The position numbers were made by a program, and so were the translations under genes. Below are positions 25,601 to 33,659 of a DNA stretch of 64,000 nt, one piece after another. Below the pieces are notes generated by a model. That model saw nothing but the letters and a program-made list of their open reading frames with translations. It searched no databases and had not been told where the DNA came from. Every line of letters begins with the position of its first letter. Position 1 is the stretch's first letter. The stretch is taken from assembly GCF_035784015.1 (NCBI RefSeq), contig NZ_JALKOW010000001.1; one strand, given 5' to 3'. This DNA comes from Comamonas sp009360615. Its GTDB lineage: Bacteria > Pseudomonadota > Gammaproteobacteria > Burkholderiales > Burkholderiaceae_C.

Positions 25601-27504
25601 GATTCGGCAAAACTGCCGCGCAGGCTCTGCGCCTGTCGGCTGAACCGGGCGCCGCATTCCACCAGCCTTTGCAACGGGTCCAGACCCTGATCCCAGATGC
25701 TGTTGGCGACGGCCTGCCGGTCCATCTGCGGGGCACTGGAGAGCTGCTGCGCCAGCATGATCTGCTCATGCAGAGTCTGCAACTCGTGCGCCGGCGGCAT
25801 GCGCAGGAATTGCGCGAGCTGCGCACTGTCCTGCTGCAACCGTGCCAGCAATGCCTGCAGCGGCGGCAGTTGCTGGGCCAAACGTTGTGCATCGAGCTTG
25901 AGCATTGCCGGGTGGCAGACGCCGCGCCATGCGTGCCCGGTCACCGGGCTCACCCTGGACGCCGCCTGGCGCAGCGCTTCGGCAATCTGCTGGCGTGAAC
26001 GAAAGTCCTCGGGCGACCAGTCCTGTGCGTCTTGCAGCAGATCGGGCAGGTGTGCGATCTGCACCGCATCCAGCCGTGCCAGCTGGCCCAGGATCTGGTA
26101 GGGCGTGAGTGCACAGGGAGCCAGTGCCTGATGCATGACCCGGCTGTGCGCATTGAGCTGCTGCTGCACGCTGCTCAGTTCATGGATGATTTGCTCGCGG
26201 TGCTCCACACGCGGCTTGCCCAGATCGCGTGTGGCCTTGAGCTCCTCCAGCACCTTGCGCTTGTGGGTGTGGTGGCTGTGCAGCTCCAGGCAGGCGGGTC
26301 CCAGGCCCACGGATTTCAGTCGCCGGTTCACCACCTCCAGCGCGGCCATCTTCTCGGAGATGAACAGCACTTTCTTGCCGTCGGCAATCGCTGCTGCAAT
26401 CACGTTCGTGATGGTCTGGGACTTGCCCGTGCCCGGCGGGCCCTGGATGACGAGGTTTTCGCCACGGCGCACGGCTTCGATGGCCAGTGACTGCGAGCTG
26501 TCCGCATCGACCACATGGCGCTGGCTGTCCACGGGGATCAGCTGGTCCACATCGGCGTCTTCGGGGAACAGGTGTTCGCAAGCCTGGAAACCGTCCTGCA
26601 GCGTGGCGGCGATCAGCGCCTGCCGGTCGAGTCGCTTTTGCGGCGGCCACGTCGCAGCATCGAGATCGCGGTACATCAGGAATTTGGCAAAGCTGAAGAA
26701 GCCCAGCGTCATGGCGTCGGGCAGTACCTGCCAGCCGGGCCGGGCGGCGGCCATGGTGGCGACTGCCGCCAGATAGGCTGCGGGATCGAAGTCGTCGCCG
26801 GCATGGAATTCGGGCAGCTCCATGCCGAAGTCGGCCTTGAGCTTGGCGGCCAGCGACAGGTTCTCCGCGGCGTCTTCCTGCAGCCAGGACAGGGTGAAGC
26901 GCTCGGCGGCGCTTTTGCGCTCCAGTGCGACGGGCAGCAGAATCAGCGGCGCCAAGCGAGGCTTGTCGGGAGCGTTGCGGTCGAACCACTGCAGCTGGCC
27001 CAGCGCCAGAAACAGGATGTTGACGCCCTGCTCCTCGATGAAGGTGCGGGCATCGGAGTACATGTCCAGCAGGCGGCGCTGGAGCTTCTCGCTGGACAGG
27101 CGTGTCTGAAGTTTCAGGTCACGGTGGCGCAGGGCCACACCGCGCGCATCGCGCTGGTCGTCTCCCTCCTCCTCGGGCTGGGGCAGGGCAGGCAGGTGCA
27201 GCCTCTCCTGCGCCTCTGCCGGGGTGGCTGCCACCTGCTCTTCCTCCCCGGCTCTGGCCGGGACAAAGCCCATGGACTTGCCCTCGCCTGCCAGCAGGCG
27301 ATAGACCTCGTCCGTGCGCTCATCCGCGAAATGCAGCACGCGTGCCGTGGCGGCCTGCGGCAGGCTCAGCAGGCGGTTGCGGGTGGACAGGTCCAGCAGT
27401 GCCTGTCGGCTTTTTTCGAGTTGGCGGGTGATGGGGGCAGCGGCCTCGGCAGCCATGGATTCGGCAGCGTCTTCGGCTGCGCTGTGATTCACATTGGCGG
27501 ACAT
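22672..27504 (-). CDS. Large DUF4011 - SF1 helicase - Vsr-like nuclease - DUF3320 protein
   Basis: A 1610-residue protein. Residues 20-200 resemble DUF4011 (LEKSRQALLDLSTRNRLLSL). Walker A GPPGTGKSQT is at 355-364, with later superfamily 1 motifs VIDEASQIEP and VVVGDDRQLPPT near 980-1010 and ENVQGDERDVIFIS near 1190. Around residues 1310-1370 a Vsr/REase-like nuclease motif appears (GIECDGMNYHHS, RDRDRLRQ, LRIWGCDWF). The end carries DUF3320 (HRDELVTRIRTLWGLQRAGSR). From memory this layout was reported among single-gene anti-phage proteins under the name Hhe. It probably unwinds and cuts nucleic acid in response to infection. It is monocistronic; all key motifs look intact. Confidence 0.85.
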   Translation of the reverse strand: MSANVNHSAAEDAAESMAAEAAAPITRQLEKSRQALLDLSTRNRLLSLPQAATARVLHFADERTDEVYRLLAGEGKSMGFVPARAGEEEQVAATPAEAQERLHLPALPQPEEEGDDQRDARGVALRHRDLKLQTRLSSEKLQRRLLDMYSDARTFIEEQGVNILFLALGQLQWFDRNAPDKPRLAPLILLPVALERKSAAERFTLSWLQEDAAENLSLAAKLKADFGMELPEFHAGDDFDPAAYLAAVATMAAARPGWQVLPDAMTLGFFSFAKFLMYRDLDAATWPPQKRLDRQALIAATLQDGFQACEHLFPEDADVDQLIPVDSQRHVVDADSSQSLAIEAVRRGENLVIQGPPGTGKSQTITNVIAAAIADGKKVLFISEKMAALEVVNRRLKSVGLGPACLELHSHHTHKRKVLEELKATRDLGKPRVEHREQIIHELSSVQQQLNAHSRVMHQALAPCALTPYQILGQLARLDAVQIAHLPDLLQDAQDWSPEDFRSRQQIAEALRQAASRVSPVTGHAWRGVCHPAMLKLDAQRLAQQLPPLQALLARLQQDSAQLAQFLRMPPAHELQTLHEQIMLAQQLSSAPQMDRQAVANSIWDQGLDPLQRLVECGARFSRQAQSLRGSFAESAWTADWNSVRQSIAAHGDSLFRIFNRSYRAAMAGFKGQLSTELPGSRAERLHLLDSLIEAQQLRETLGQQQNQGIDAFGSLWLGEQSDWARLQAVLDWMTGPDGQGRSATFRRLHAQLPSPEQGADLAAQTAASLQAFEEAAQTLLSGYRLDVQEAFDSADLASIPLANFAERLGQWIDGHDALLDWTHYHACREQARAAGMAPLVQQLENEAVALDGLSASLERAYYEALLRRATQLHPELVAFNGDQHSQRVRQFRALDLERIELARAQSALSHYERVPRNASGIGPLGVLNGEIARKRGHMPLRKLFRLAGEAVQAIKPVFMMSPLSVAQFLEPGAVEFDLLVIDEASQIEPVDALGAIARCKQLVVVGDDRQLPPTRFFSRMTSEQDVFDDEDDDQRVAAAADVESILSLCLARGMPQLMLRWHYRSRHQSLIAVSNQQFYQSGLYVVPSPYTARSGMGLRFHHLPEGRFDSGASRVNRVEAQTIARAIMQHAMQSPQLSLGVAAFSLQQKVAIQDELELLRRQQPEAESFFVAHPDEPFFIKNLENVQGDERDVIFISVAYARNAQGYLPMRFGPVSADGGERRLNVLISRAKQRCEVFSSITADDIDLERGKGKGVAALKVFLQYAATGQLAVAGVSGRDLESPLEEDVYEALTAQGLLVQTQIGIAGFFIDLAVVDPEQPGRYLLGIECDGMNYHHSRSARDRDRLRQSVLESQGWTLLRIWGCDWFRQPRAQTQRVLAAVEAARQSRDTAENQPSAPPPQAPAATEGVVRAALSETGSADTGSAAVPDDSRYQEARFAVPAGELHQQSTAQLAQLMRHAVELEGPIHRDELVTRIRTLWGLQRAGSRVREALEQARQSLLADGTLAAEGDFLDLPGRAVRVRNRAEVRSANLRRIDCLPPAEIRAAIALALKTSLGGQRDELPAAVARLLGLSAVTAPVRELVLTQLDVLHGSGAVALSGTLYRLPA

Positions 27505-27592
27505 GGATTTCCCAGATCAATCAGTAGCCGCTCACTGTACCGGGAAAACCGCCTGCGAAGCAGCTGCGCACCTGGCCGCGATTTCGTGCCTC

Positions 27593-28522
27593 TCAGAGCG
27601 GCATGCGCACGAAGGCAACCAGGCTTGTGTAGCGATAGCCACTGCCGCTGCTGGAAAGCGCCGATGCATGGTCCTGGCTGCTCGTCAGCCCCACTTTCCA
27701 CTGCACGGGAGCCCGATGCGGGGATGACAGGTACAGGCCTGCATGCCAAAGCTGCTGACCTTCGCCATCGATGTACTGGCGTCCGGCATCCGCGTTCACG
27801 CTCAGCACGAGACCATCGGTGATCGCCTTCTTCCACATCACGCCCAGGGCCGCCTCGCGAAAGCGCTCGGGAGCGAAGTAGCTGCCACCATAGGGCCTGC
27901 TGTTGCGATAGTGGCGGGTCAGAGCGTACAGGTACCAGCCCTGATCCTCGCTGAGCGTGAAGGTCCAGCGGGTTCTGAGAAGGTCTCGACGGTTGTCGTC
28001 GGAAAACCAGGTGCTGCCGAATGCGGCACCTACGGCGAAACGGGGCAGGAATTGATGGTCCAGCACGCCGAGCAGGCTGGTCGACGTCAGTCCTTGCTGT
28101 ATGCCACGGCGTGAATTGACGATGTCGCGTTCTGCACTCAGGCCGACGGCCGTGGAAGGGCGCAACTGGTAGTTGGCATCCCATGCCCCGACCAGATTGT
28201 CGTGACCGTCGGTGCGGTTCACGCCCAGGCGAGCCTGGGAAGACCAGAGCTTGCTCTTCTGGTAGTGGGTGGCATAGAGGCTTTGGCCGGTGGCAGACCA
28301 GCTGTCCATCCGATAGCGCTGCCAGCCCGCGCGAAGTCCCCAGCCGTTGGCCGCTTCGTACTGGGCCCAGGGCTTGAATTCGTTGAATCCGTCGGAGTCA
28401 TTGCTCGCATCCAGGCCGCCCAGCACATAGCCGGGCGTGGCAGGGGAAGGCTGAGCATGGATATTGCAGGCCAGCAACAGCAGGCCTGTCAGCAATCCCC
28501 ACGGGCGGGCGTGCTTGTTCAT
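27593..28522 (-). CDS. Outer-membrane beta-barrel protein paired with glycosyltransferase
   Basis: A 309-residue protein with a signal peptide (LLTGLLLLACNIHAQ) and repeated amphipathic strands ending in a C-terminal aromatic-rich strand region (YTSLVAFVRMPL), as in outer-membrane barrels. The YFAPERFREAALGV-type repeat recalls the barrel domains of PgaA, BcsC and NfrA, which export polysaccharides, but there is no TPR domain. The start codon overlaps the stop of the upstream glycosyltransferase gene by 4 nt, so the two are translationally coupled and probably act together. Export of a sugar polymer is inferred from context. Confidence 0.7.
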   Translation of the reverse strand: MNKHARPWGLLTGLLLLACNIHAQPSPATPGYVLGGLDASNDSDGFNEFKPWAQYEAANGWGLRAGWQRYRMDSWSATGQSLYATHYQKSKLWSSQARLGVNRTDGHDNLVGAWDANYQLRPSTAVGLSAERDIVNSRRGIQQGLTSTSLLGVLDHQFLPRFAVGAAFGSTWFSDDNRRDLLRTRWTFTLSEDQGWYLYALTRHYRNSRPYGGSYFAPERFREAALGVMWKKAITDGLVLSVNADAGRQYIDGEGQQLWHAGLYLSSPHRAPVQWKVGLTSSQDHASALSSSGSGYRYTSLVAFVRMPL

Positions 28523-29994
28523 TTGGTTCCCCAGTTCTTGGTTCGACTGACTAATTCTTTGAGGTAGCCCCAGACGCACGCAGGCTGCAGAACCACGCTG
28601 TAGAACAGCGCATACACCACAAAGCCGACGATGTTGCGGCGCACGCGCAGACGCTGGCTGCGGAACATGTGGGACTGAATGTGAAACATCAGATAGTTCA
28701 CCAGCACGGCCAAGGGCAGCACCAGCAGCGTCATGGGGCCGGCAATCCAGTAGATGCCGAAGCAGGCCAGGATCAGGCCCGGCAGGAAGGCAAAGGTGAA
28801 CACCAGATCCATGTACGGAAACAGCAGATTCCACCATATGAAGAGGGTTGTCATCCTCGGCTTGAACAGCAGCCGCCAGTGACTTTTGAAGGCCTCGATC
28901 AAGCCGCGTGACCAGCGCTGGCGCTGGCGGATGAATTGTGTCCAGGTTTCGGGCACATTGGTGAACAGGCAGGCGTTCTCGGCGAATCCGACGCGGTAGC
29001 CCGCTTCCAGGATGCCCCAGGTCAGCACGATGTCCTCTCCCACGGTATGCGGCCAGCCGCCCAGCTCCCTGAGCAGCCGGGTGTCATAGGCGGAAAAAGC
29101 GCCCTGCGCCACCAGCGTTCCGTGGTACATGCTCTGCAGCCGTTTGATGGCGGCGATTCCGTGGAAGTAGTCCCATTCCTGAATCTTGGTCACGAAGTTG
29201 CTGCGTGAGTTGCGGGTCAGCACGGCTCCGGCCACGGCGCGGGTGTCCGGCGGGTCGCTGATGTAGCGACGGATCAGGTTGGCGAGCGCGTTCTTGTAGA
29301 GATAGGAGTCGCCATCCACCGTCAGTGTGATATCGGTCCTGACCCGCTCGAGCGCTTGGGTCAGTGCGCGCGCCTTGCCCACGTTCTGCGGCATGCGAAG
29401 TACCTCCAGCCAGGGGTAGGCAACGGTTTCCAGCTTCTTCACGGTGCCGTCGGTGGAGCCGTCATCGACCACGATGACGGACAGCTCGCCCGGGTAGTTC
29501 TGCCTGTCGATGCTGGCGAGCGTCGAGAGAATATTGGCTTCTTCGTTGTAGGCGGCCACCAGAATGGTGATGGCCGGCAGGCGTGTCTCGTAGGACTGGA
29601 CGGTGAAGGCGGGGCGCCGGTCCATCAGCAGGCTCACGACCAGAAAGGCATTCATGAATCCCGGAATGACGGCAATGCCCCAGACAACGAGATGGGAAAG
29701 CACCGTTCCGACAACGAGTGACAGGTCGTGAATCCAGCGTTGCGCCACGGTGGCCGCCATCCACGCCCACAGCACGCTGGCAGCCAGGGCGATCGCGAAC
29801 TTGGCCTGCAGGGGCAGATACAGGCGCCTGCGCGCCGATATGGGCGCGGCTTCGGGCACCACATCGCATGCCACTTCAGTGGTGCCCGGCGCTGGAACTT
29901 CGCTCCTGTCCGTGCTCGAAGGGCTTTCAATCCTGGCGGGTGCAAGTTGCGGAGCGACCAGATCGGGATCTGTTCTGTTCACTTTCTCTGGCAT
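28519..29994 (-). CDS. Membrane-bound family 2 glycosyltransferase (PgaC/hyaluronan-synthase-like)
   Basis: A 491-residue inner-membrane glycosyltransferase. Two membrane segments lie near residues 63-120 and three or more after residue 380. The GT2 catalytic core contains VDDGSTDGT (177 onwards), DGDS (227-230), GED (319-321) and QRQRW (357-361), the set found in processive synthases such as PgaC, NodC and hyaluronan synthase. It would build a beta-linked sugar polymer at the cytoplasmic membrane. The first 55 residues are a Pro/Ser/Thr/Ala-rich extension of unknown role. The gene overlaps the outer-membrane barrel gene by 4 nt. No PgaB, PgaD or BcsB homologue is adjacent. Confidence 0.88.
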   Translation of the reverse strand: MPEKVNRTDPDLVAPQLAPARIESPSSTDRSEVPAPGTTEVACDVVPEAAPISARRRLYLPLQAKFAIALAASVLWAWMAATVAQRWIHDLSLVVGTVLSHLVVWGIAVIPGFMNAFLVVSLLMDRRPAFTVQSYETRLPAITILVAAYNEEANILSTLASIDRQNYPGELSVIVVDDGSTDGTVKKLETVAYPWLEVLRMPQNVGKARALTQALERVRTDITLTVDGDSYLYKNALANLIRRYISDPPDTRAVAGAVLTRNSRSNFVTKIQEWDYFHGIAAIKRLQSMYHGTLVAQGAFSAYDTRLLRELGGWPHTVGEDIVLTWGILEAGYRVGFAENACLFTNVPETWTQFIRQRQRWSRGLIEAFKSHWRLLFKPRMTTLFIWWNLLFPYMDLVFTFAFLPGLILACFGIYWIAGPMTLLVLPLAVLVNYLMFHIQSHMFRSQRLRVRRNIVGFVVYALFYSVVLQPACVWGYLKELVSRTKNWGTK

Positions 29995-30143
29995 CAGAAT
30001 TCAAATTTCTCTATTGATCGTTATTTCTATTTAATTTACTCTATTGGGTTGCGATTTTTCTGCCTATGATAAAACTTCACAGTTGCTACGGCTTCCTGGA
30101 GGTCGCCCGCGTGGAAGTGGTGCCAGTCTGCCGTGTCGGAAAC

Positions 30144-30167
30144 GGAGCTGCACAGCGGGGCAGCTCC
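30144..30167 (-). terminator. Hairpin after putative outer-membrane protein gene
   Basis: A perfect 8-bp stem (GGAGCTGC at 30144-30151 with GCAGCTCC at 30160-30167) and 8-nt loop lies directly after the stop of the 30175-30699 gene. Only a short T stretch follows on the minus strand, so it is a weak or partial terminator before the glycosyltransferase gene. Confidence 0.4.
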
Positions 30168-30174
30168 TTCGGGA

Positions 30175-30699
30175 CTACAGTTTCCAGCCGAGCTCCAGCG
30201 CGATGAATGCCGAGCACTGGCCGCAGATCTTGGGCGCGGCGCGCACGGTCACGCTGTAGCGTTCCCCCTGCCAGCGCACCAGGGCTCCTGCGGCGGCCAT
30301 GACGGGGCGAGAGTAGTTGGTGCGCAAGCCGGCATATACCCCGGAGTGGAAGCTGCCGAATGCCAGCGGCGTGTACTCGCCGATGGCATAGGTGCTCCAG
30401 CGGTCGATGCTGTTGCGATAGAAGCCGGCCTGCACGGAAAAATCGCTGGAGAACTCGCGCCTGATACCCAGACCCAGGTTGTCCTCATTCCATGTCTTGC
30501 CATGTTGCCTTTCGCTGAAGTGGTGGCTGACGGTGTGCAGATTGATGTGCCAGGCGCCCGCAGGCAGCCAGGGCTGCGAGGACTGGGTGGCCTCGGCAGG
30601 CGGGGCGGTCTCGGCTGCGGTCGGGCTGGCCTCATCGGCCCGGGCTGCGGAACAGGCAAAGACGATGGTCAGTCCTGCCAGTGCTTTTAACGATTTCAT
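30175..30699 (-). CDS. Putative outer-membrane/periplasmic protein of unknown function
   Basis: A 174-residue protein with a signal peptide (LKALAGLTIVFACSAARAD), then a Pro/Thr/Ala-rich linker and short alternating strands (WHINLHTVSHHF; LGIRREFSSDFSVQAGFYRNS; YAIGEYTPLAF; GVYAGLRTNYS). It ends in a typical C-terminal amphipathic strand (FIALELGWKL). Small proteins of this look, common in Burkholderiales, are probably outer-membrane barrels; I know no function. AGGGGAA lies upstream of the ATG at 30699. It sits 180 bp upstream of the glycosyltransferase gene on the same strand and may belong to the same export system. Confidence 0.65.
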   Translation of the reverse strand: MKSLKALAGLTIVFACSAARADEASPTAAETAPPAEATQSSQPWLPAGAWHINLHTVSHHFSERQHGKTWNEDNLGLGIRREFSSDFSVQAGFYRNSIDRWSTYAIGEYTPLAFGSFHSGVYAGLRTNYSRPVMAAAGALVRWQGERYSVTVRAAPKICGQCSAFIALELGWKL

Positions 30700-30995
30700 T
30701 GCCGTTCCCCTGCTTCGCTTCGCATGCGCATACAGACAGGTCAGTGACATCCTTGGTGCGCGTTCACAGTGCTCCCAAGGGACCTGGTCTACCGATTTCT
30801 ATTTAAAAAAACCATGTAAACCATGTTTCGTAATGTCTCTGACTATCGACGCGGGTGGTGTAGGAATAGCCCTTATCAATTGGTGAACAAATTTCAATTG
30901 GTTTTATGGAAAACTGGAGCTTGCGCTGTCGTACAAGCGTCACCAGGAGGGCGCGGCTGCGTCCGGGCTGGTGGAGCCCGTCACCGCCGGACGTC
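30700..30995. promoter_or_regulatory. AT-rich 0.3 kb upstream of outer-membrane protein gene
   Basis: Between the 30699 start and the DEAD-box gene terminator there is no gene. The stretch is clearly richer in A and T than its surroundings. It has a tandem 9-bp repeat AAACCATGT (30809-30826) and two CAATTG palindromes 18 nt apart (30877 and 30895). It probably carries the promoter of the leftward gene, and its base composition hints at nucleoid-protein or dedicated control. Confidence 0.4.
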
Positions 30996-31021
30996 AAAAA
31001 AAAGGCCGCATGCGCGGCCTT
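30996..31021 (-). terminator. Rho-independent terminator of the DEAD-box helicase gene
   Basis: On the minus strand an 8-bp stem (AAGGCCGC/GCGGCCTT, 31021-31014 and 31009-31002) with a 4-nt loop runs into eight T residues. It lies 46 bp past the helicase stop. Confidence 0.85.
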
Positions 31022-31067
31022 CTGACGAGCTGAGGCGGGCCAGATCCCGGCCTCGCAGGGATTGCGC

Positions 31068-32363
31068 TCAACGGTCGGACTGCGGCTTGGCAGCTGCCGC
31101 CGCCGCACGCAGCTTGTCCTTCTTGCTGGGCCTGCGGCCCTTGATGCCGCCATTGCCGTCCTGCGCGACTGGCGGCGGTGGCAGGGCCTCGCTGGGCTCA
31201 AAGCCCTGGATTTGCTCCAGATCGATCTCCAGCTGATTGCGCCTGCAGATCAGTTGCCAGTGAGCAGTGTCGGCGGGGCTTACAAAGGTGATGGCACAAC
31301 CCGCGTGCCCTGCGCGACCCGTACGGCCAATTCTATGAATATAGTCGGCGGGCGAGCGAGGCAGGTCGTAGTTGATGACCGTGGGCAGCTGCGCGATGTC
31401 GATGCCGCGCGCGGCCAGATCGGTGGTGATGAGCAGCTGCCAGCGCTTGGCCTTGAACTGATCGAGCACATCCTTGCGTGCGCCCTGGCTCATATCGCCG
31501 TGGAAGGTGGTGGCGTAGATGCCAGCCTTGTAAAGCTTGTCGGCCAGCATTTCGGCGGTGTGGCGCTTGGCGACAAAGACCAGGGCGCGCTCCCATTCGG
31601 GTTGGTTCTCGCCTTGCTTGACGAGCTGGCGCAGCAGTTGGGTGCGACGGGTGCTGTCCACGGCAATGGCGCGCTGGCTGATGTTCTCGGGGCTGGCCGA
31701 ATGCTCGGCGGCCTGGTCGGCATCGACCTGCACGCGAACGGGGTCGTGCAGCAGACGGGCCGCCAGCGCTTCCACGTTCTGCGGGAAGGTGGCCGAGAGC
31801 AGCAGGGTCTGGCGTTTCGCGGGCAGCAGGGCCAGCACGCGGTTGAGTTCTTCGGCAAAGCCCTGGTCCAGCAGGCGGTCGGCTTCGTCCAGCACCAGAC
31901 GCTGCACGGTATTCAGGCGCACGGCGTTGTTCTCCACCAGATCCAGCAGGCGGCCCGGCGTGGCGACCAGAAAGTCGGCGCTGCCGCGCAGCTGCATCAT
32001 CTGCGGGTTGATGGAGACACCGCCGTAGACCACGCGGCTGCGTGGTTGCTCACGCAACTGCCGCGTGATGTCGCTCAGGCTTTCATGAACCTGCAGGGCC
32101 AGCTCGCGCGTGGGCACCAGAATCAGGGTGGACAGCGGTCGCACAAAGCCGGTCTGGCCGCGCTTTTGCGCCAGCCAGGCCTGCAGCAGGGGCAGCAGAT
32201 AGGCCATGGTCTTGCCTGATCCTGTGGGCGCGCAGGCCCAGAGGTCGCGCCCGGCCAGCACGGCGGGGATGGCCTCGGTCTGGATCGGCGTCGCGTCGCG
32301 CAGACCCCGGTCGAGGGTGGCATCCAGAAGCTCGGCGCGCAGGCCTAGGGGGGCAAAAGACAT
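31068..32363 (-). CDS. DEAD-box ATP-dependent RNA helicase, RhlE-like
   Basis: A 431-residue DEAD-box helicase. Visible motifs in order: Q-motif (RDATPIQTEAIPAVLAGRD), motif I APTGSGKT, Ia PTRELALQ, Ib TPGRLLD, II LDEAD, III SATFP, IV-V TTDLAARGIDIAQ, VI HRIGRTGRAG. The C-terminal tail is basic (KGRRPSKKDKLRAAAAAAKPQ), as in RhlE-type proteins that help RNA folding, ribosome assembly or decay. The ATG at 32363 starts the conserved MSFAPLGL N-terminus; the open frame extends upstream without similarity. It is divergent from the quinone oxidoreductase gene. Confidence 0.92.
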   Translation of the reverse strand: MSFAPLGLRAELLDATLDRGLRDATPIQTEAIPAVLAGRDLWACAPTGSGKTMAYLLPLLQAWLAQKRGQTGFVRPLSTLILVPTRELALQVHESLSDITRQLREQPRSRVVYGGVSINPQMMQLRGSADFLVATPGRLLDLVENNAVRLNTVQRLVLDEADRLLDQGFAEELNRVLALLPAKRQTLLLSATFPQNVEALAARLLHDPVRVQVDADQAAEHSASPENISQRAIAVDSTRRTQLLRQLVKQGENQPEWERALVFVAKRHTAEMLADKLYKAGIYATTFHGDMSQGARKDVLDQFKAKRWQLLITTDLAARGIDIAQLPTVINYDLPRSPADYIHRIGRTGRAGHAGCAITFVSPADTAHWQLICRRNQLEIDLEQIQGFEPSEALPPPPVAQDGNGGIKGRRPSKKDKLRAAAAAAKPQSDR

Positions 32364-32488
32364 AGAAGAATCAATAGCGGTGTGCAGGAGGCGCATTGTG
32401 CGGGAATTGCCGCGTCGCAGCGAGGCGCAGGGACAAGTGCGGCGGCAGGCTACATTCGGAGGATTACAACCCGCAAGGAGCACCGCCC

Positions 32489-33484
32489 ATGAGTCAGATC
32501 ACGCATCAAGCCATTGTCATGACGGAATACGGAGGCCCCGAGGTCCTGCAGATCGCCTCGGTCGCTTCGCCGCCGCTGACGGCCGGACAGGTGCGTGTGC
32601 GGCACACGCGCATTGGCGTGAACTTTCACGATATCTATGTGCGCTCCGGGCTTTACAAGACGCTGGCGCTGCCGGGTACGCCCGGCATCGAAGCCGTGGG
32701 AGTGGTGGCCGAAGTGGGGGAGGGCGTGACTCGCTTCAGGCCCGGCGACCGGGTCTGCTATGTCTCCGGCGCCTATTCCATCTACTCCGCCGAGCGCGTG
32801 ATTGCGGGTGACGAACTGATGGCCGTGCCCGATGACCTCGGCGACGCACTGGTCGCCTCCAGCCTGCTGCGAGGGCTGACGGCCGATGTGCTGCTGCAGC
32901 GCGTGGCCCGTATCAGCCAGGGCTCGCGGATTCTGGTGCAGGCGGCCGGTGGCGGCATGGGGCAGATTCTGAGCCAGTGGGCCACGCAACTGGGAGCCAT
33001 GGTGATCGGCACGGCGGGCAGCGATGCCACGGCAAAAAAGGCCGACCAGGCCGGTTGTGTGGAGGTGATCCGCTATCGCGGCACCGGCGCCCAGGATGTG
33101 GCTGCGCGTGTACAGCAGCTGACCGGCGGCGAAGGCGTGGAGGTGGCCTACGACGGCGTGGGCAAGGACAGCTTCGACGCCTCGCTGGCCAGCCTCGGCA
33201 TCGGCGGCCAGCTGGTGATGTACGGACAGTCTTCCGGCCCGGTGCCGCCGCTGGAGATTGCGCGTCTGGCCGCCAAGTCGAACAGCGTCTGCCGGCCCAT
33301 GGTGTTTCACTTCGTCAAAAAGCCCAGGGAGCGCGATGCCATGGCCGCGCGCCTGTTCGAGGCGCTGCGCAAAAAGCATTTCCGCATGGGCGAGCCGCAG
33401 GAGTTTGCACTGGCCGATGCGGCGCAGGCCCACCGGCAGCTGGAGGCGCATGGCGCCCAGCAGCCGATCCTGCTCGTGCCCTGA
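32489..33484 (+). CDS. NADPH:quinone oxidoreductase (zeta-crystallin-like)
   Basis: A 331-residue medium-chain dehydrogenase/reductase without the zinc cysteines, of the quinone oxidoreductase (QOR) branch. VNFHDIYVRSGLY is the family signature (usual form NFxDxxxRxGxY). The NADPH-binding motif is VQAAGGGMGQILSQWA, with VIGTAGSDATAKKA after it. It probably reduces quinones with NADPH in the cytosol. AAGGAG lies 8 nt before the ATG at 32489. No operon partner is evident; the upstream gene is divergent and gltA is convergent. Confidence 0.88.
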   Translation: MSQITHQAIVMTEYGGPEVLQIASVASPPLTAGQVRVRHTRIGVNFHDIYVRSGLYKTLALPGTPGIEAVGVVAEVGEGVTRFRPGDRVCYVSGAYSIYSAERVIAGDELMAVPDDLGDALVASSLLRGLTADVLLQRVARISQGSRILVQAAGGGMGQILSQWATQLGAMVIGTAGSDATAKKADQAGCVEVIRYRGTGAQDVAARVQQLTGGEGVEVAYDGVGKDSFDASLASLGIGGQLVMYGQSSGPVPPLEIARLAAKSNSVCRPMVFHFVKKPRERDAMAARLFEALRKKHFRMGEPQEFALADAAQAHRQLEAHGAQQPILLVP

Positions 33485-33582
33485 GGCGGGCTGTCGGCGT
33501 CAGAGGTCTGCGGCGCGCGCCGGCTTGGGGGCGCGGCGCATAGTATGGTTTCTTTCCAGGTGCCGAGATGGCAAGTGCACGT

Positions 33583-33616
33583 AAAAAAGCCCGCGGACTT
33601 TGCAGTCTGCGGGCTT
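33583..33616 (-). terminator. Rho-independent terminator after gltA
   Basis: A 13-bp stem (AAGCCCGCRGACT arms at 33587-33599 and 33604-33616, one G-T pair) followed on the minus strand by six T residues. It lies 44 bp after the gltA stop and ends the sdh-gltA transcript. Confidence 0.85.
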
Positions 33617-33659
33617 CGAGCCACCCTGAGACCCGGAAGTCCGGGCCTGGGCGTGCCGA

